NCBI GenBank assembly: GCA_021648365.1
Contig: JAKISY010000020.1
Coordinates: 1 to 54,264, forward strand
Length of the DNA: 54,264 nucleotides
Direction: 5' to 3'
DNA from: Verrucomicrobiales bacterium
Lineage (GTDB): Bacteria; Verrucomicrobiota; Verrucomicrobiia; Verrucomicrobiales; DEV007
Made by a program: the position numbers and the translations under genes. The notes below the pieces were generated by a model that had not been told where the DNA came from, did not search any database, and saw nothing but the letters and a program-made list of their open reading frames with translations. This document shows positions 1 to 7,532 of the stretch, piece after piece (position 1 is the first letter of the stretch; each line of letters starts with the position of its first letter).

Positions 1-849
1 ATCGACCTCACCCACTACCACAAAAGCCATGCGATCTGGCGTGTACCACTTTTTATAAAACTCCACAAAGCGATCTCGCGGTGCTTTCTCAATCACCTCA
101 GCTTTACCAATTGGTAAGCGATGACTGATCAGCGCCTCTGGCAAGATGAACTCCAACTGCTTCACAAAAGTCCGCCACCCCACCGAATCACGGGTGCGCT
201 TTTCACTCATGATCACTCCACGCTCTTTATCAATTTCAGGAGCTCCCAACAACATGCCGTCAGCATAATCACGCATCAACTGAAAACCCTGCGATAATAA
301 CTTAGGATCCGAGTCAGGCATTTCTAATTTGTAAACCGTCTCTTTGAATCCCGTATGCGCATTGGTATCCGCCCCAAACGCCATGCCCAAGCGCTGAAAA
401 TACTCCACCATCTCTCCCGCCGGATAATGCTTGGTGCCATTAAAAGCCATGTGTTCCAAAAAGTGCGCCAGCCCCTGCTGATTATCTTGCTCCATCAACG
501 ACCCCGCATCGATATACAAACGCATGCTCACCCGCTTAGGCGGCTCAGCGTTTTTCATGATCGCGTAGCGCATGCCATTTTCCAAAACACCCCACTTCAC
601 CGCAGGGTCAGCTTTCACGTCACTCTTGTCTTGAGCTAGTGGAATGGACGCCGCCTCCTTCCCCGTATCCTTAGACACCTTTTTCTTTTCACCAGCATTC
701 TCCTTCGTCACCTCCTTATCCGAAGACCCTGGCAACGCGTTTTTTTCACTCGCCTCACGACAAGAACCCAACAAAGCCAACAAGCTCACCGCCATGATAA
801 GCATTAAATACTGAGCACTTCTCAAAACCCGTTTTGACATATTTTTCAT
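1..849 (-). CDS. M16 family zinc metallopeptidase, lipoprotein (C-terminus outside window)
   Basis: Reading the minus strand from an ATG at 849 gives an N-terminus with a basic start, a hydrophobic segment and a lipobox-like LLGSC, so the mature protein is probably a lipid-anchored exported protein. A charged, low-complexity linker of about 50 residues follows, then a typical pitrilysin/insulinase N-lobe: W-G-V-L-E-N-G-M-R-Y, later HFLEHM, the inverted HxxEH zinc motif with its catalytic Glu, and a downstream E-R-G-V-I-M-S-E stretch expected to carry the third zinc ligand. About 283 residues lie in the window; the family usually has 400-950, so the rest lies left of base 1. In-frame ATGs at 858 and 840 are equally possible starts, as no clear ribosome binding site decides between them. 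The gene is divergent from the STAS gene at 1064. Confidence 0.85.
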   Translation of the reverse strand, partial: MKNMSKRVLRSAQYLMLIMAVSLLALLGSCREASEKNALPGSSDKEVTKENAGEKKKVSKDTGKEAASIPLAQDKSDVKADPAVKWGVLENGMRYAIMKNAEPPKRVSMRLYIDAGSLMEQDNQQGLAHFLEHMAFNGTKHYPAGEMVEYFQRLGMAFGADTNAHTGFKETVYKLEMPDSDPKLLSQGFQLMRDYADGMLLGAPEIDKERGVIMSEKRTRDSVGWRTFVKQLEFILPEALISHRLPIGKAEVIEKAPRDRFVEFYKKWYTPDRMAFVVVGEVD

Positions 850-1063
850 AAAATTCATTAGCGCAAAGATTAAGCACGAATCGACCAGATGGCACAAACA
901 ATTTTGCCAAAGCTCCACAAAATCCATGCAAAACTCTGTTTCACTTTTGTATTGCTATAAGTTTCTCGATTTAGTATAATTTCCACAATTACAAAATTTG
1001 CCGTAATGCCTTTTTCTATTTTCGACCGCGTTCTCTGTTCCCGAGCCCTATATCCCAAGTTTC

Positions 1064-1408
1064 ATGTTCCAGTTCAAGACCGGCTCACCAGCCTTTCGAA
1101 TCATCGTCGATGAATCGCGTTTTGATGCATCCAACGCAAAATCATTTCGCGAGCAGTTTGATGCCCATTGCCCCGACCTCATCCAATCGGTGGACATCGA
1201 CTTCACCCGCGTCGAACTCATCGACAGCTCCGGCATCGCCGCCCTGCTCAACATCCGTCATCGCATCCACTTACCGACCCCCGTCTCATTAAGAAGCTCC
1301 TGCCCAAGCGTATTAGGCATCCTGCAGACCATGCGACTGCACCGCGTCTTCACCCTAAATCCCACCCCGCCAACAGCTCTTTCTGAACTGACGCCCACAG
1401 AATATTAA
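1064..1408 (+). CDS. STAS-domain protein (anti-sigma factor antagonist-like)
   Basis: A 114-residue single-domain protein. The central segment FTRVELIDSSGIAALL matches the STAS core of the SpoIIAA/RsbV family, including the D-S-S-G turn whose serine is the residue usually phosphorylated by an anti-sigma kinase. Such proteins control partner-switching cascades or bind lipid or transport partners. No cognate kinase, phosphatase or sigma factor lies nearby, so its partner is unknown. The last residues and the bases just past the stop occur again about 80 bp downstream, suggesting a small local duplication at the gene's end. The start ATG at 1064 places the first beta strand at the expected position. 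Confidence 0.7.
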   Translation: MFQFKTGSPAFRIIVDESRFDASNAKSFREQFDAHCPDLIQSVDIDFTRVELIDSSGIAALLNIRHRIHLPTPVSLRSSCPSVLGILQTMRLHRVFTLNPTPPTALSELTPTEY

Positions 1409-1494
1409 ACAGCATCACTTCCGAATTCGTTACAGCAATGCGGCTGTCGCTGTCACTGTCGCTGTCTGAACTGCCGTCCGCAAAATATTAGAAC
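1383..1494. repeat. imperfect direct repeat of the STAS gene end, plus a hexamer repeat
   Basis: The last codons and stop region of the STAS gene (1383-1410, beginning CTGAACTG) recur at 1466-1494 with about 24 of 28 positions matching, including the AATATTA core around the stop codon. Between the copies, 1444-1467 holds four tandem CTGTC(G/A/T) hexamers. This looks like a slippage-prone tandem duplication of the gene end. No function is evident. Confidence 0.6.
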
Positions 1495-1807
1495 TTTACG
1501 CATTAATATCAGTCCGTGGAATGGATTGGCAATCCGTTTTCCCTCGTTTTGGTATCACTTTGAATTTTAATCTCAAATTTAACGATTCCCATTCCAACAG
1601 CATTTCCCAAGGACGTGTCAGGGGGTGTGAACCTTCCCATGGATCTAGCAAGTTTCACCTTTCTTCGCCAGTCGCGAGATAATCAAAACAACTTTCGCCG
1701 TGCAACGTCAATTCGCAGCACCACAACTTTCCAAACATTTTTCTTGCCAAAACTTTGCCAGCTTAGTATAAAATTCATCACCCCAGTTCATCACAAAACA
1801 AGCAAGC
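1495..1807. other. intergenic region without a supported gene
   Basis: Open frames cover this stretch on both strands but none shows a recognisable domain, signal peptide or ribosome binding site. It holds AT-rich patches and is probably flanking DNA of the RHS fragment that follows. No terminator-like hairpin was seen. Confidence 0.4.
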
Positions 1808-2617
1808 GTGCGCCAATCCTCAAACAATCTAGACTCAACCGCCAGCGCACACGTCTTGTATGTCATGTCTATGCAGACCTTGTTACAATCCCTGCTACAG
1901 TTACGATTGGCCTTCACCCAGCGAAAAGCGCACCATTCTTCCTTTGCCTACGCCTATGATAGCAATGCCACTTTGAGAGCTATCAGGACTGATACCTCCC
2001 CCGCTCTCGCGACACGCAAGGCTCATTCACATTGCTTCTGTATCTACGATGCAAGCACGCAAAGCTACCGCATCGTCGCCCTCATCACGATGGTGCGACA
2101 AGATGGACAAACCGAGGGCAACTACGACAACCTACAAAAAACTCATTACGCCTTTAGGTATTACATGCCGGAAACTGGGCGGTGGGCGAGTCGGGATCCG
2201 ATTGGGGAGAGGGGTGGGGTGAATCTTTACAACTTTGTTGGGAACGATGGGGTGAATCGGGTGGATTATATAGGATTGATTGAAATTATTGACACGATTC
2301 TAAATTTTGGAACTGTGGTTAAAAATAATGCTTATATAAAGCAAGCTGTTTATACTTCTAGCAATTGTGGTTCAAAAGATAAAACTATAGAGTTGCAAAT
2401 TAATATTAAAACAACTGGAACTCTGGGAAAGGGCGTAGTTCCCGTAGGTTTATCTTTAGATGGATCAGGTAGTGTAAAAATAACTATCACAGTTCCTTGT
2501 GGAAAAAAAGTGACAATCTATGCTACGGCTGAGTTTACATTAACAGGAAACCACCCGCCAACACCAACTATATTATTTGGCGATATAAATACGGAAACAG
2601 ATGCAAACTGCCCATAA
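1808..2617 (+). pseudogene. RHS-repeat protein C-terminal fragment with variable tip
   Basis: From about 1943 the frame resembles the end of a bacterial RHS/YD-repeat protein: a degenerate YD-like stretch (YAYDSNATLRAIRTD), then RYRIVALITM-like residues, and the hallmark core end FRYYMPETGRWASRDPIGER followed by GGVNLYNFVGNDGVNRVDYIGL. After the core (about 2280) base composition falls sharply to AT-rich and an unrelated tip of about 110 residues begins. The tip is rich in beta-prone Thr/Val/Ile segments and has three Cys. This core-tip junction is how polymorphic toxins swap C-termini. The large N-terminal repeat region of a working RHS protein (normally over 1000 residues) and any start for it are absent; the first 45 codons of the frame match nothing. 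I read it as a displaced or decayed orphan tip. Whether the tip is toxic cannot be told. Confidence 0.7.
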
Positions 2618-2912
2618 ATTATCTATAGCTATTTTTTTGATTACCTTAAACCTAGTTTTAATTATGCATGTTGCTGCTGATGATGATATAAGAGAAAAAA
2701 TAGTATATCAATCAACTAACCAAGGGGCTCGCCTAAAGTTGATCAAGCTTGATCTAACGCAATTTTACGATCAAGAGACAAAACCCCATAAACATACGTA
2801 TCTGTCAGAGTACTACGTGCCTGCACAGTTTAAGTTGTTAATTATACAATTGAATAATTTAAAAACTAAAAAAGTGTTTTACGTATCTCGGTATGAGAAA
2901 TTGACACCCTAA
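2601..2912 (+). CDS. small secreted or membrane-anchored protein after the RHS tip (possible immunity protein)
   Basis: 103 residues, starting 17 bases before the RHS-tip stop codon. Residues 1-26 form a clear signal peptide or membrane anchor (basic start, long Ile/Leu/Val run, ending near HVAADDD). The remainder is hydrophilic with many Lys, Tyr and Gln and no recognised domain. It shares the AT-rich composition of the tip, so both probably arrived together. Its position directly after, and overlapping, an RHS tip is where immunity genes lie in polymorphic toxin loci. That function is inferred from position only; it may simply be an orphan. Confidence 0.45.
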   Translation: MQTAHKLSIAIFLITLNLVLIMHVAADDDIREKIVYQSTNQGARLKLIKLDLTQFYDQETKPHKHTYLSEYYVPAQFKLLIIQLNNLKTKKVFYVSRYEKLTP

Positions 2913-3780
2913 AAAGGTGTTACGCGTTACGCGTCAAAATCGAATTAGGGGTCAGGCAGCATATTTTTACAAACTTTATAATCTGTTGATGGTGACTGGG
3001 TTATCGTGATTGCGAAACACTTAACCTTCAGGATTTCGACAAATTTGGACACCAAACGCTATCGCTGAAGTCGAACGGCTCCGCCCCCACCGTGGGCAGG
3101 TGAACTTAGCAGGTAGCCTTTTTATAGCTTGGGGTTGATTGGTCGGTTGAGAATGACGGTGATCATCGTTTGGTGATTTTCACGAATACTAACCGCGACG
3201 AGGCTACCATGGGCGTTGCACCTGTCCCACGCCCCCTCCTTCGCCTCGTTCCTCGGCTACGGCGGGCAGGCCGCTTCGGCTCGATAACGGAAATGGCTGT
3301 TTGCGGACGCTGTTGGCTCGCCCTCACAATGCTACCCCCGCGTCCGCCGGGAAGAATCCGCCCCAGCCTTCCGGTCGGTCAGAGTGTGACGGAGTGCGTT
3401 GACTGCGCTACGCTTGCCCTTCGGGTTGCCTACGGCAATCTGTCTCCGCTTCGCTACGGCTCGGCAGGCGTCCTCCCGCACCCTCGTTTTGTCCTGCTTC
3501 GCACGACCTGCATTTAGCCTCCGCTTCGCTCCGCGGTTAATTACGTGCGCTATCGCGCCGTAGCAGTATCTCGCTCCTTACACATACTGCCCTCCCTCCA
3601 ACCTCCCACTTCAAGCTCCGCGCCACGCGTTCGGCATCGTGCGCCGATCGCTTTCTACATCCCGCTTTGCTCGAAAAAAGTCGCCAAGTTCATCGCACTT
3701 CTTCTGGTGACTTTGCCCCGCTCTTATTTGAACTCTCATTCAAGTATTTACCATTTGTAAAATGCTGTGGAAAATTTCTC
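2913..3780. other. non-coding stretch with a GC-rich, hairpin-dense block
   Basis: No credible gene. The first 250 bases are AT-rich and include a phrase (GGGGTCAGGCAGCATATTTT near 2948) of the kind seen beside REP-associated transposases; this link is a recollection, not shown. From about 3190 to 3700 composition changes to GC-rich sequence crowded with short inverted repeats around TTCG loops, for example CCGCTTCGCTCCGCGG near 3521-3536 and TTGCC...GGCAA near 3425-3439. Open frames there have the Arg/Pro/Ser-rich content of chance translations. From 3700 the DNA turns AT-rich again before the hydrogenase operon, whose promoter must lie there, though no convincing -35/-10 pair was found. Confidence 0.5.
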
Positions 3781-3827
3781 ACTTTTTCCTTGCCTAATTT
3801 CTTGGTAATCCACATTATTCATTTCTT

Positions 3828-4052
3828 GTGAGAAATTCAAAATTAAATCTACTTGTCCTTTCTTTACTCTTTTCCGCCCAAATAGCTTCGGCTCATCCTG
3901 GTCATGCCCATAATACCAGTGCCGGACTTGGCTATCAACTGCTTCATTGGGGATGGTATTTCGGCGGAATTGCTTTGGTTGCATTTTCCATTTCCTTTTT
4001 CTTGAAATCAAGAAAGAGGAAAGCTGCAATGATTCAGAAAATCCCTCGGTGA
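3828..4052 (+). CDS. small His-containing membrane protein at the head of the hydrogenase operon
   Basis: 74 residues from a GTG start. Residues 1-22 are a signal peptide (basic n-region, hydrophobic LLVLSLLFSAQI core, likely cut after AQIASA). The mature end is HPGHAHNTS, then a second hydrophobic segment (about residues 42-60, WYFGGIALVAFSISFFL) and a basic tail KSRKRKAA that should stay in the cytoplasm. The HPGH start after a signal peptide recalls the first residues of HupE/UreJ-type nickel permeases, but the rest of that six-helix family is missing. It lies 67 bases before the small-subunit gene. Mycobacterial group 2a (Huc) loci carry a small membrane-linking subunit gene near hucS, so an anchoring or metal role is conceivable. 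This is inference from position; no sequence match to HucM is claimed. Confidence 0.65.
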   Translation: MRNSKLNLLVLSLLFSAQIASAHPGHAHNTSAGLGYQLLHWGWYFGGIALVAFSISFFLKSRKRKAAMIQKIPR

Positions 4053-4119
4053 CATTCCCTCACTATTTTCCCCGACGCCCTGCAACCCCACAACACTAAC
4101 ATCTAGCTGCAATTATATT

Positions 4120-5085
4120 ATGGCAAATTTACTATGGCTCCAAGGAGGAGCATGCTCTGGCAATACTATGTCTTTCCTCAATGCAGAGGAACCAACCGTT
4201 TATGAACTCGTCAACGACTTTGGCATTAATATCCTCTGGCACCCGACAGTCGGTATGGAGATGGGACATCAAATGGATAAAATGCTCAAGGATTTGGTGT
4301 CGGGAGATTTAGCTCTCGATATTTTCGTTTTTGAAGGATCCATTATTCAAGGGCCTAATAACACGGGGAAAATGAATCTCTTCACCGAGCGTCCAATGAT
4401 GGAGTGGGTGAAGGAACTGGCTGCTGTGGCGGGTTACGTGGTGGCAATTGGTGATTGCGCGACTTGGGGAGGAATTCCGGCAGTGGAGCCGAACCCGAGT
4501 GAGTCGACAGGCATGCAGTTTCTTAAAACCGCTAAGGGCGGATTTCTAGGGGCGGATTTTGTTTCCAAAGGTGGTTTGCCAGTCATTAACATTCCGGGCT
4601 GCCCGGCACACCCAGATTGGGTAACTCAAATTCTAGTCGCAATCGCAGCAGGGCGGATTGATGATATACTGATTGATGAATACCATCGCCCAAAAACGTT
4701 TTTCAGCTCCTATGTACAGACAGGCTGTACACGAGCACGACATTTCGGAGAGAAAATCGACGGTGGGTTCGGTGAGCGTCAGGGCTGTTTATTTTATGAG
4801 GTTGGTTGTCGCGGACCAATGACGAAAGCGAGTTGTAACCGGATTTTGTGGAATCGGCAGAGTTCCAAAACGCGAGCGAGTCATCCATGCCTAGGGTGTA
4901 CGGAGCCAGGTTTTCCGCACCACGATTTGGCAAAGGGGACTGTTTTTAAGACTCCAAAAACACTTGGCTTTATGCCCAAAGAAGTCCCTGACGGGGAGGG
5001 GAAATTTTCATATTTCGTGAAGGCAGCAGTAGCGAAGATACTGCCAACTTCAAAGGAGCTGGCAGTGGAAGAAACTACCAAATAA
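4120..5085 (+). CDS. hupS: [NiFe] uptake hydrogenase small subunit, group 2a
   Basis: 321 residues. The electron-transfer subunit of an H2-oxidising enzyme, carrying iron-sulfur clusters from the active site outward. It starts directly with MANLLWLQGGACSGNTMSF, with no twin-arginine signal, so the enzyme stays on the cytoplasmic side. This start, plus DCATWGGIPA, INIPGCPAHPDW, QTGCTRARHF, CLFYEVGCRGPMT and HPCLGCTEPGFP, follows cyanobacterial HupS and mycobacterial HucS closely as I remember them. At the proximal cluster the usual second Cys of CxxC is Asn (C12-S-G-N15). In Huc all three clusters are reported to be [3Fe-4S], and this substitution would agree with that. The large subunit follows after 23 bases. 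Group assignment is from motif memory, not a tree. Confidence 0.93.
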   Translation: MANLLWLQGGACSGNTMSFLNAEEPTVYELVNDFGINILWHPTVGMEMGHQMDKMLKDLVSGDLALDIFVFEGSIIQGPNNTGKMNLFTERPMMEWVKELAAVAGYVVAIGDCATWGGIPAVEPNPSESTGMQFLKTAKGGFLGADFVSKGGLPVINIPGCPAHPDWVTQILVAIAAGRIDDILIDEYHRPKTFFSSYVQTGCTRARHFGEKIDGGFGERQGCLFYEVGCRGPMTKASCNRILWNRQSSKTRASHPCLGCTEPGFPHHDLAKGTVFKTPKTLGFMPKEVPDGEGKFSYFVKAAVAKILPTSKELAVEETTK

Positions 5086-5108
5086 CTCGCTAAAAATAGT
5101 TAAATATT

Positions 5109-6701
5109 ATGTCGACAATTAAAGAATTGAATATATCACCCGTTGGGCGTGTTGAAGGCGATCTGGATGTCAAAGTTTATATCGAGGACAATAAGGTTGT
5201 ACGCGCTCATACGATGGCTTCCATGTTCCGTGGTTTTGAGAAAATCATGCGCGGCAAGGATTATCAGGCAGGCTTGATCGTTACGCCTCGAATTTGCGGA
5301 ATTTGTGGAGGCTCACACCTTTATTGCGCATCCTCTGCGCTGGATACGGCACTGCAAACAACGCTACCGCCGAACGCTCTGCTGATTCGTGCAATCGCTC
5401 AGGCTTGTGAAACGCTGCAATCAATCCCTCGCTGGTTCTACGCCATTTTTGCGACGGATTTGTGCAACAAGAAGTTCGCCAAATACCCACTCTACGATGA
5501 AGTCTGCAAGCGCTTCGCTTTGTTCAAGGGCAGTTCCTTTGAACGAGGGCTTAATATCAGTGCTAAGCCAGTCGAGATCTATGCTATCTACGGCGGGCAA
5601 TGGCCTCACTCAAGCTTCATGGTTCCGGGCGGTGTCATGTGCGCACCTACGCTGACTGATATTACTCGCTCCATTGGTATCCTCAATGATTTCCGCCGTA
5701 ACTGGCTGGAATCTGTCTGGCTCGGTTGCACGGTAGATCGTTATCGCCAGATTCAGAGTTATGATGACTTGATGGCCTGGGTCGAAGAAAAAGAGGAACA
5801 CCGTAATAGTGATTTGGGCTTATTTATTAGAGCTAGTCTTGAATTCGGTCTGGATACTTTCGGTAAAGGTATTGGTCGCTTCATAGCAACAGGCACTTAT
5901 CTCCACAAGGACAAATACAACAAGCCCACTATCGAAGGGCGCAATGAAGCTTTGATTTCGCCAAGTGGTTTTTACGACGGCAAAAACTATTCAGCATTTG
6001 ATCACATGCAAGTCACTGAACACGTTCGCCATTCATGGTATGAAGAACAAGGGCAAAAACATCCTTGGGATCAACCTGCGCCTTCACCAACTCCCTCTGG
6101 GACTCTCGAAGAAACCGATTTTTCTGACAAATACAGTTGGTCCAAATCACCTCGATACACCGATCTGACCGCTGAAGCAGGACCGCTTTCACGTTGCATC
6201 ATGTATGGCAGCCCTCTGAATGGAGAGCATCAAATTAAAGATCCGCTGTTTAAAAATATCATTGATGAGATCGGGCCGAGTGTTTTTGTGCGCTCTTTGG
6301 CGCGCGTTCACGAGGCACCTATGATTTTTGACAAAATCCATGAGTGGCTCGGTGAAATCGATCTCGATGGCGATTTCTACATCAAGCCAGAACTCCGCGA
6401 CGGCAAAGGCTTCGGCGCGACAGAGGCCGCGCGAGGCTTCCTCGCACACTGGATCGATATCGAAGATGGCATGATCAAAAATTACCAAGTAGTCACACCA
6501 ACCGCATTCAACATTGGACCTGGTGATAGCGAGACTGTTCGCGGTCCGATTGAGGATGCTCTCATTGATACAGATATCGAGGACGAACACGATCCGGTGG
6601 AAGTCGGCATAGTGGCACGTTCCTTTGATTCGTGTCTGGTCTGCACCGTGCATGCTCACGATAACAAGTCTGACAAAAAATTGGCGCAATTTGAAATTTA
6701 G
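5109..6701 (+). CDS. hupL: [NiFe] uptake hydrogenase large subunit, group 2a
   Basis: 530 residues, the usual length for cyanobacterial-type HupL. It carries the Ni-Fe(CN)2CO active site that splits H2. The L1 motif RICGIC is at residues 61-66 and L2, DSCLVCTVH, at 507-515; the four Cys (63, 66, 509, 512) are the metal ligands. Fifteen residues remain after H515, the C-terminal peptide that the maturation protease removes once nickel is in place. The conserved N-terminal ISPVGRVEGDLDV is present. There is no signal peptide, as expected for a cytosolic-facing group 2 enzyme. The stop codon shares one base with the GTG start of the protease gene, so their translation is probably coupled. Confidence 0.95.
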   Translation: MSTIKELNISPVGRVEGDLDVKVYIEDNKVVRAHTMASMFRGFEKIMRGKDYQAGLIVTPRICGICGGSHLYCASSALDTALQTTLPPNALLIRAIAQACETLQSIPRWFYAIFATDLCNKKFAKYPLYDEVCKRFALFKGSSFERGLNISAKPVEIYAIYGGQWPHSSFMVPGGVMCAPTLTDITRSIGILNDFRRNWLESVWLGCTVDRYRQIQSYDDLMAWVEEKEEHRNSDLGLFIRASLEFGLDTFGKGIGRFIATGTYLHKDKYNKPTIEGRNEALISPSGFYDGKNYSAFDHMQVTEHVRHSWYEEQGQKHPWDQPAPSPTPSGTLEETDFSDKYSWSKSPRYTDLTAEAGPLSRCIMYGSPLNGEHQIKDPLFKNIIDEIGPSVFVRSLARVHEAPMIFDKIHEWLGEIDLDGDFYIKPELRDGKGFGATEAARGFLAHWIDIEDGMIKNYQVVTPTAFNIGPGDSETVRGPIEDALIDTDIEDEHDPVEVGIVARSFDSCLVCTVHAHDNKSDKKLAQFEI

Positions 6702-7195
6702 TGAGTGAAAAAATTTCTATATTAGGTTTCGGTAATCCCGCGCGTAACGACGACGGAATCGGGCCTTACGTCGTGCAGCAACTCTCAGAAATAACTCCTG
6801 CTCACGAAGGTCTGGAGATTATCGACATGGGCACCTCGGCTTTCGAAGTGCTCTTTCGCCTGAAAGGAAGCACTGAAATGGTCGTCGTCGATGCAGTGGT
6901 GAACTCCGGCAAACCGGAGGGAACGCTTTTTCAGCTCCCGGCAGAAGAAGTTGAGGCGCAGGTAGAGGATGATCCGCTTGTTTTTCTGCACAGCTTAAAA
7001 TGGAATCAGGCACTTTATTATGCCAAAAATATGCTCGAAGCTGATTACCCAGCAAATAGAATTACCGTTTACCTCATCGCTGTCGAAGATATTGGTTTTG
7101 GGGTTGATTTGTCGGAGCCTGTCAAGGCTGCTGGTGATAAACTCATCGCCCGACTTCGGGAAACCTATATGAAAGATGCGGTAGCTCATGTCTGA
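6701..7195 (+). CDS. hupW: hydrogenase maturation endopeptidase (HupW/HybD family)
   Basis: 164 residues, GTG start overlapping the hupL stop by one base. The family cleaves the C-terminal tail of the large subunit after HypA/B have loaded nickel. The N-terminal ILGFGNPARNDDGIGP is the family signature; its Asp/Glu and the Asp of IDMGTSAFE, plus a His in FLHSLKW, are the expected nickel-sensing residues. Context with a group 2a large subunit fits the HupW type. The last eight bases overlap the next gene. Confidence 0.92.
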   Translation: MSEKISILGFGNPARNDDGIGPYVVQQLSEITPAHEGLEIIDMGTSAFEVLFRLKGSTEMVVVDAVVNSGKPEGTLFQLPAEEVEAQVEDDPLVFLHSLKWNQALYYAKNMLEADYPANRITVYLIAVEDIGFGVDLSEPVKAAGDKLIARLRETYMKDAVAHV

Positions 7196-7532
7196 AAAAC
7201 TCTGTATTCGAAACTGTAACCTGCTCCTACCCAATGAACTAATGCCTGAGCAATTTCAGCAGCTTGATACGATTCTCATCACTTATGATTGCGAGAAAGA
7301 ATCCATCATGCTATCCGGTCCAGGTCATATTGGGTTCAAGCTAAGCTATCCCTTGGCACATCAACAAATTATGAAAACCCGCAATTTAGCCGGCGACCGC
7401 GTGATTTCCTGTCACGCGCTTTTTCTTGATCACGAACTGGCTGACGAACCGAACGAAGAACTTGAATTAAAAATCCTACAAGACGGCAACATCCTGCAAA
7501 TCAGCCTTCCTAACCACCCTACCGCACCTTGA
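7188..7532 (+). CDS. conserved-position unknown protein in the hydrogenase operon
   Basis: 114 residues from an ATG at 7188. I recognise no domain. It is soluble, acidic (several Glu-rich runs such as DEPNEELELK) and mostly beta-prone, with Cys at residues 6, 10, 35 and 75 and several His. It overlaps the upstream protease by 8 bases and the downstream TPR gene by 4, so it is translated as part of the same unit and is very probably a hydrogenase accessory factor. Loci for group 2a enzymes in cyanobacteria and actinobacteria also carry small unknown genes beside TPR and NHL-repeat genes, with suggested roles in small-subunit maturation. A cluster-assembly or chaperone role is therefore possible but unproven. 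Confidence 0.7.
   Translation: MSEKLCIRNCNLLLPNELMPEQFQQLDTILITYDCEKESIMLSGPGHIGFKLSYPLAHQQIMKTRNLAGDRVISCHALFLDHELADEPNEELELKILQDGNILQISLPNHPTAP

Noticed and set aside
3170..3517. 115-codon plus-strand open frame in the GC-rich block
   Set aside because: Arg/Pro-rich chance translation of hairpin-dense DNA; no domain, start signal or coding pattern.
3748..4029. 93-codon minus-strand frame opposite the small HPGH protein
   Set aside because: The plus-strand frame has a clear signal peptide and membrane helix and lies in the operon; this frame has neither.
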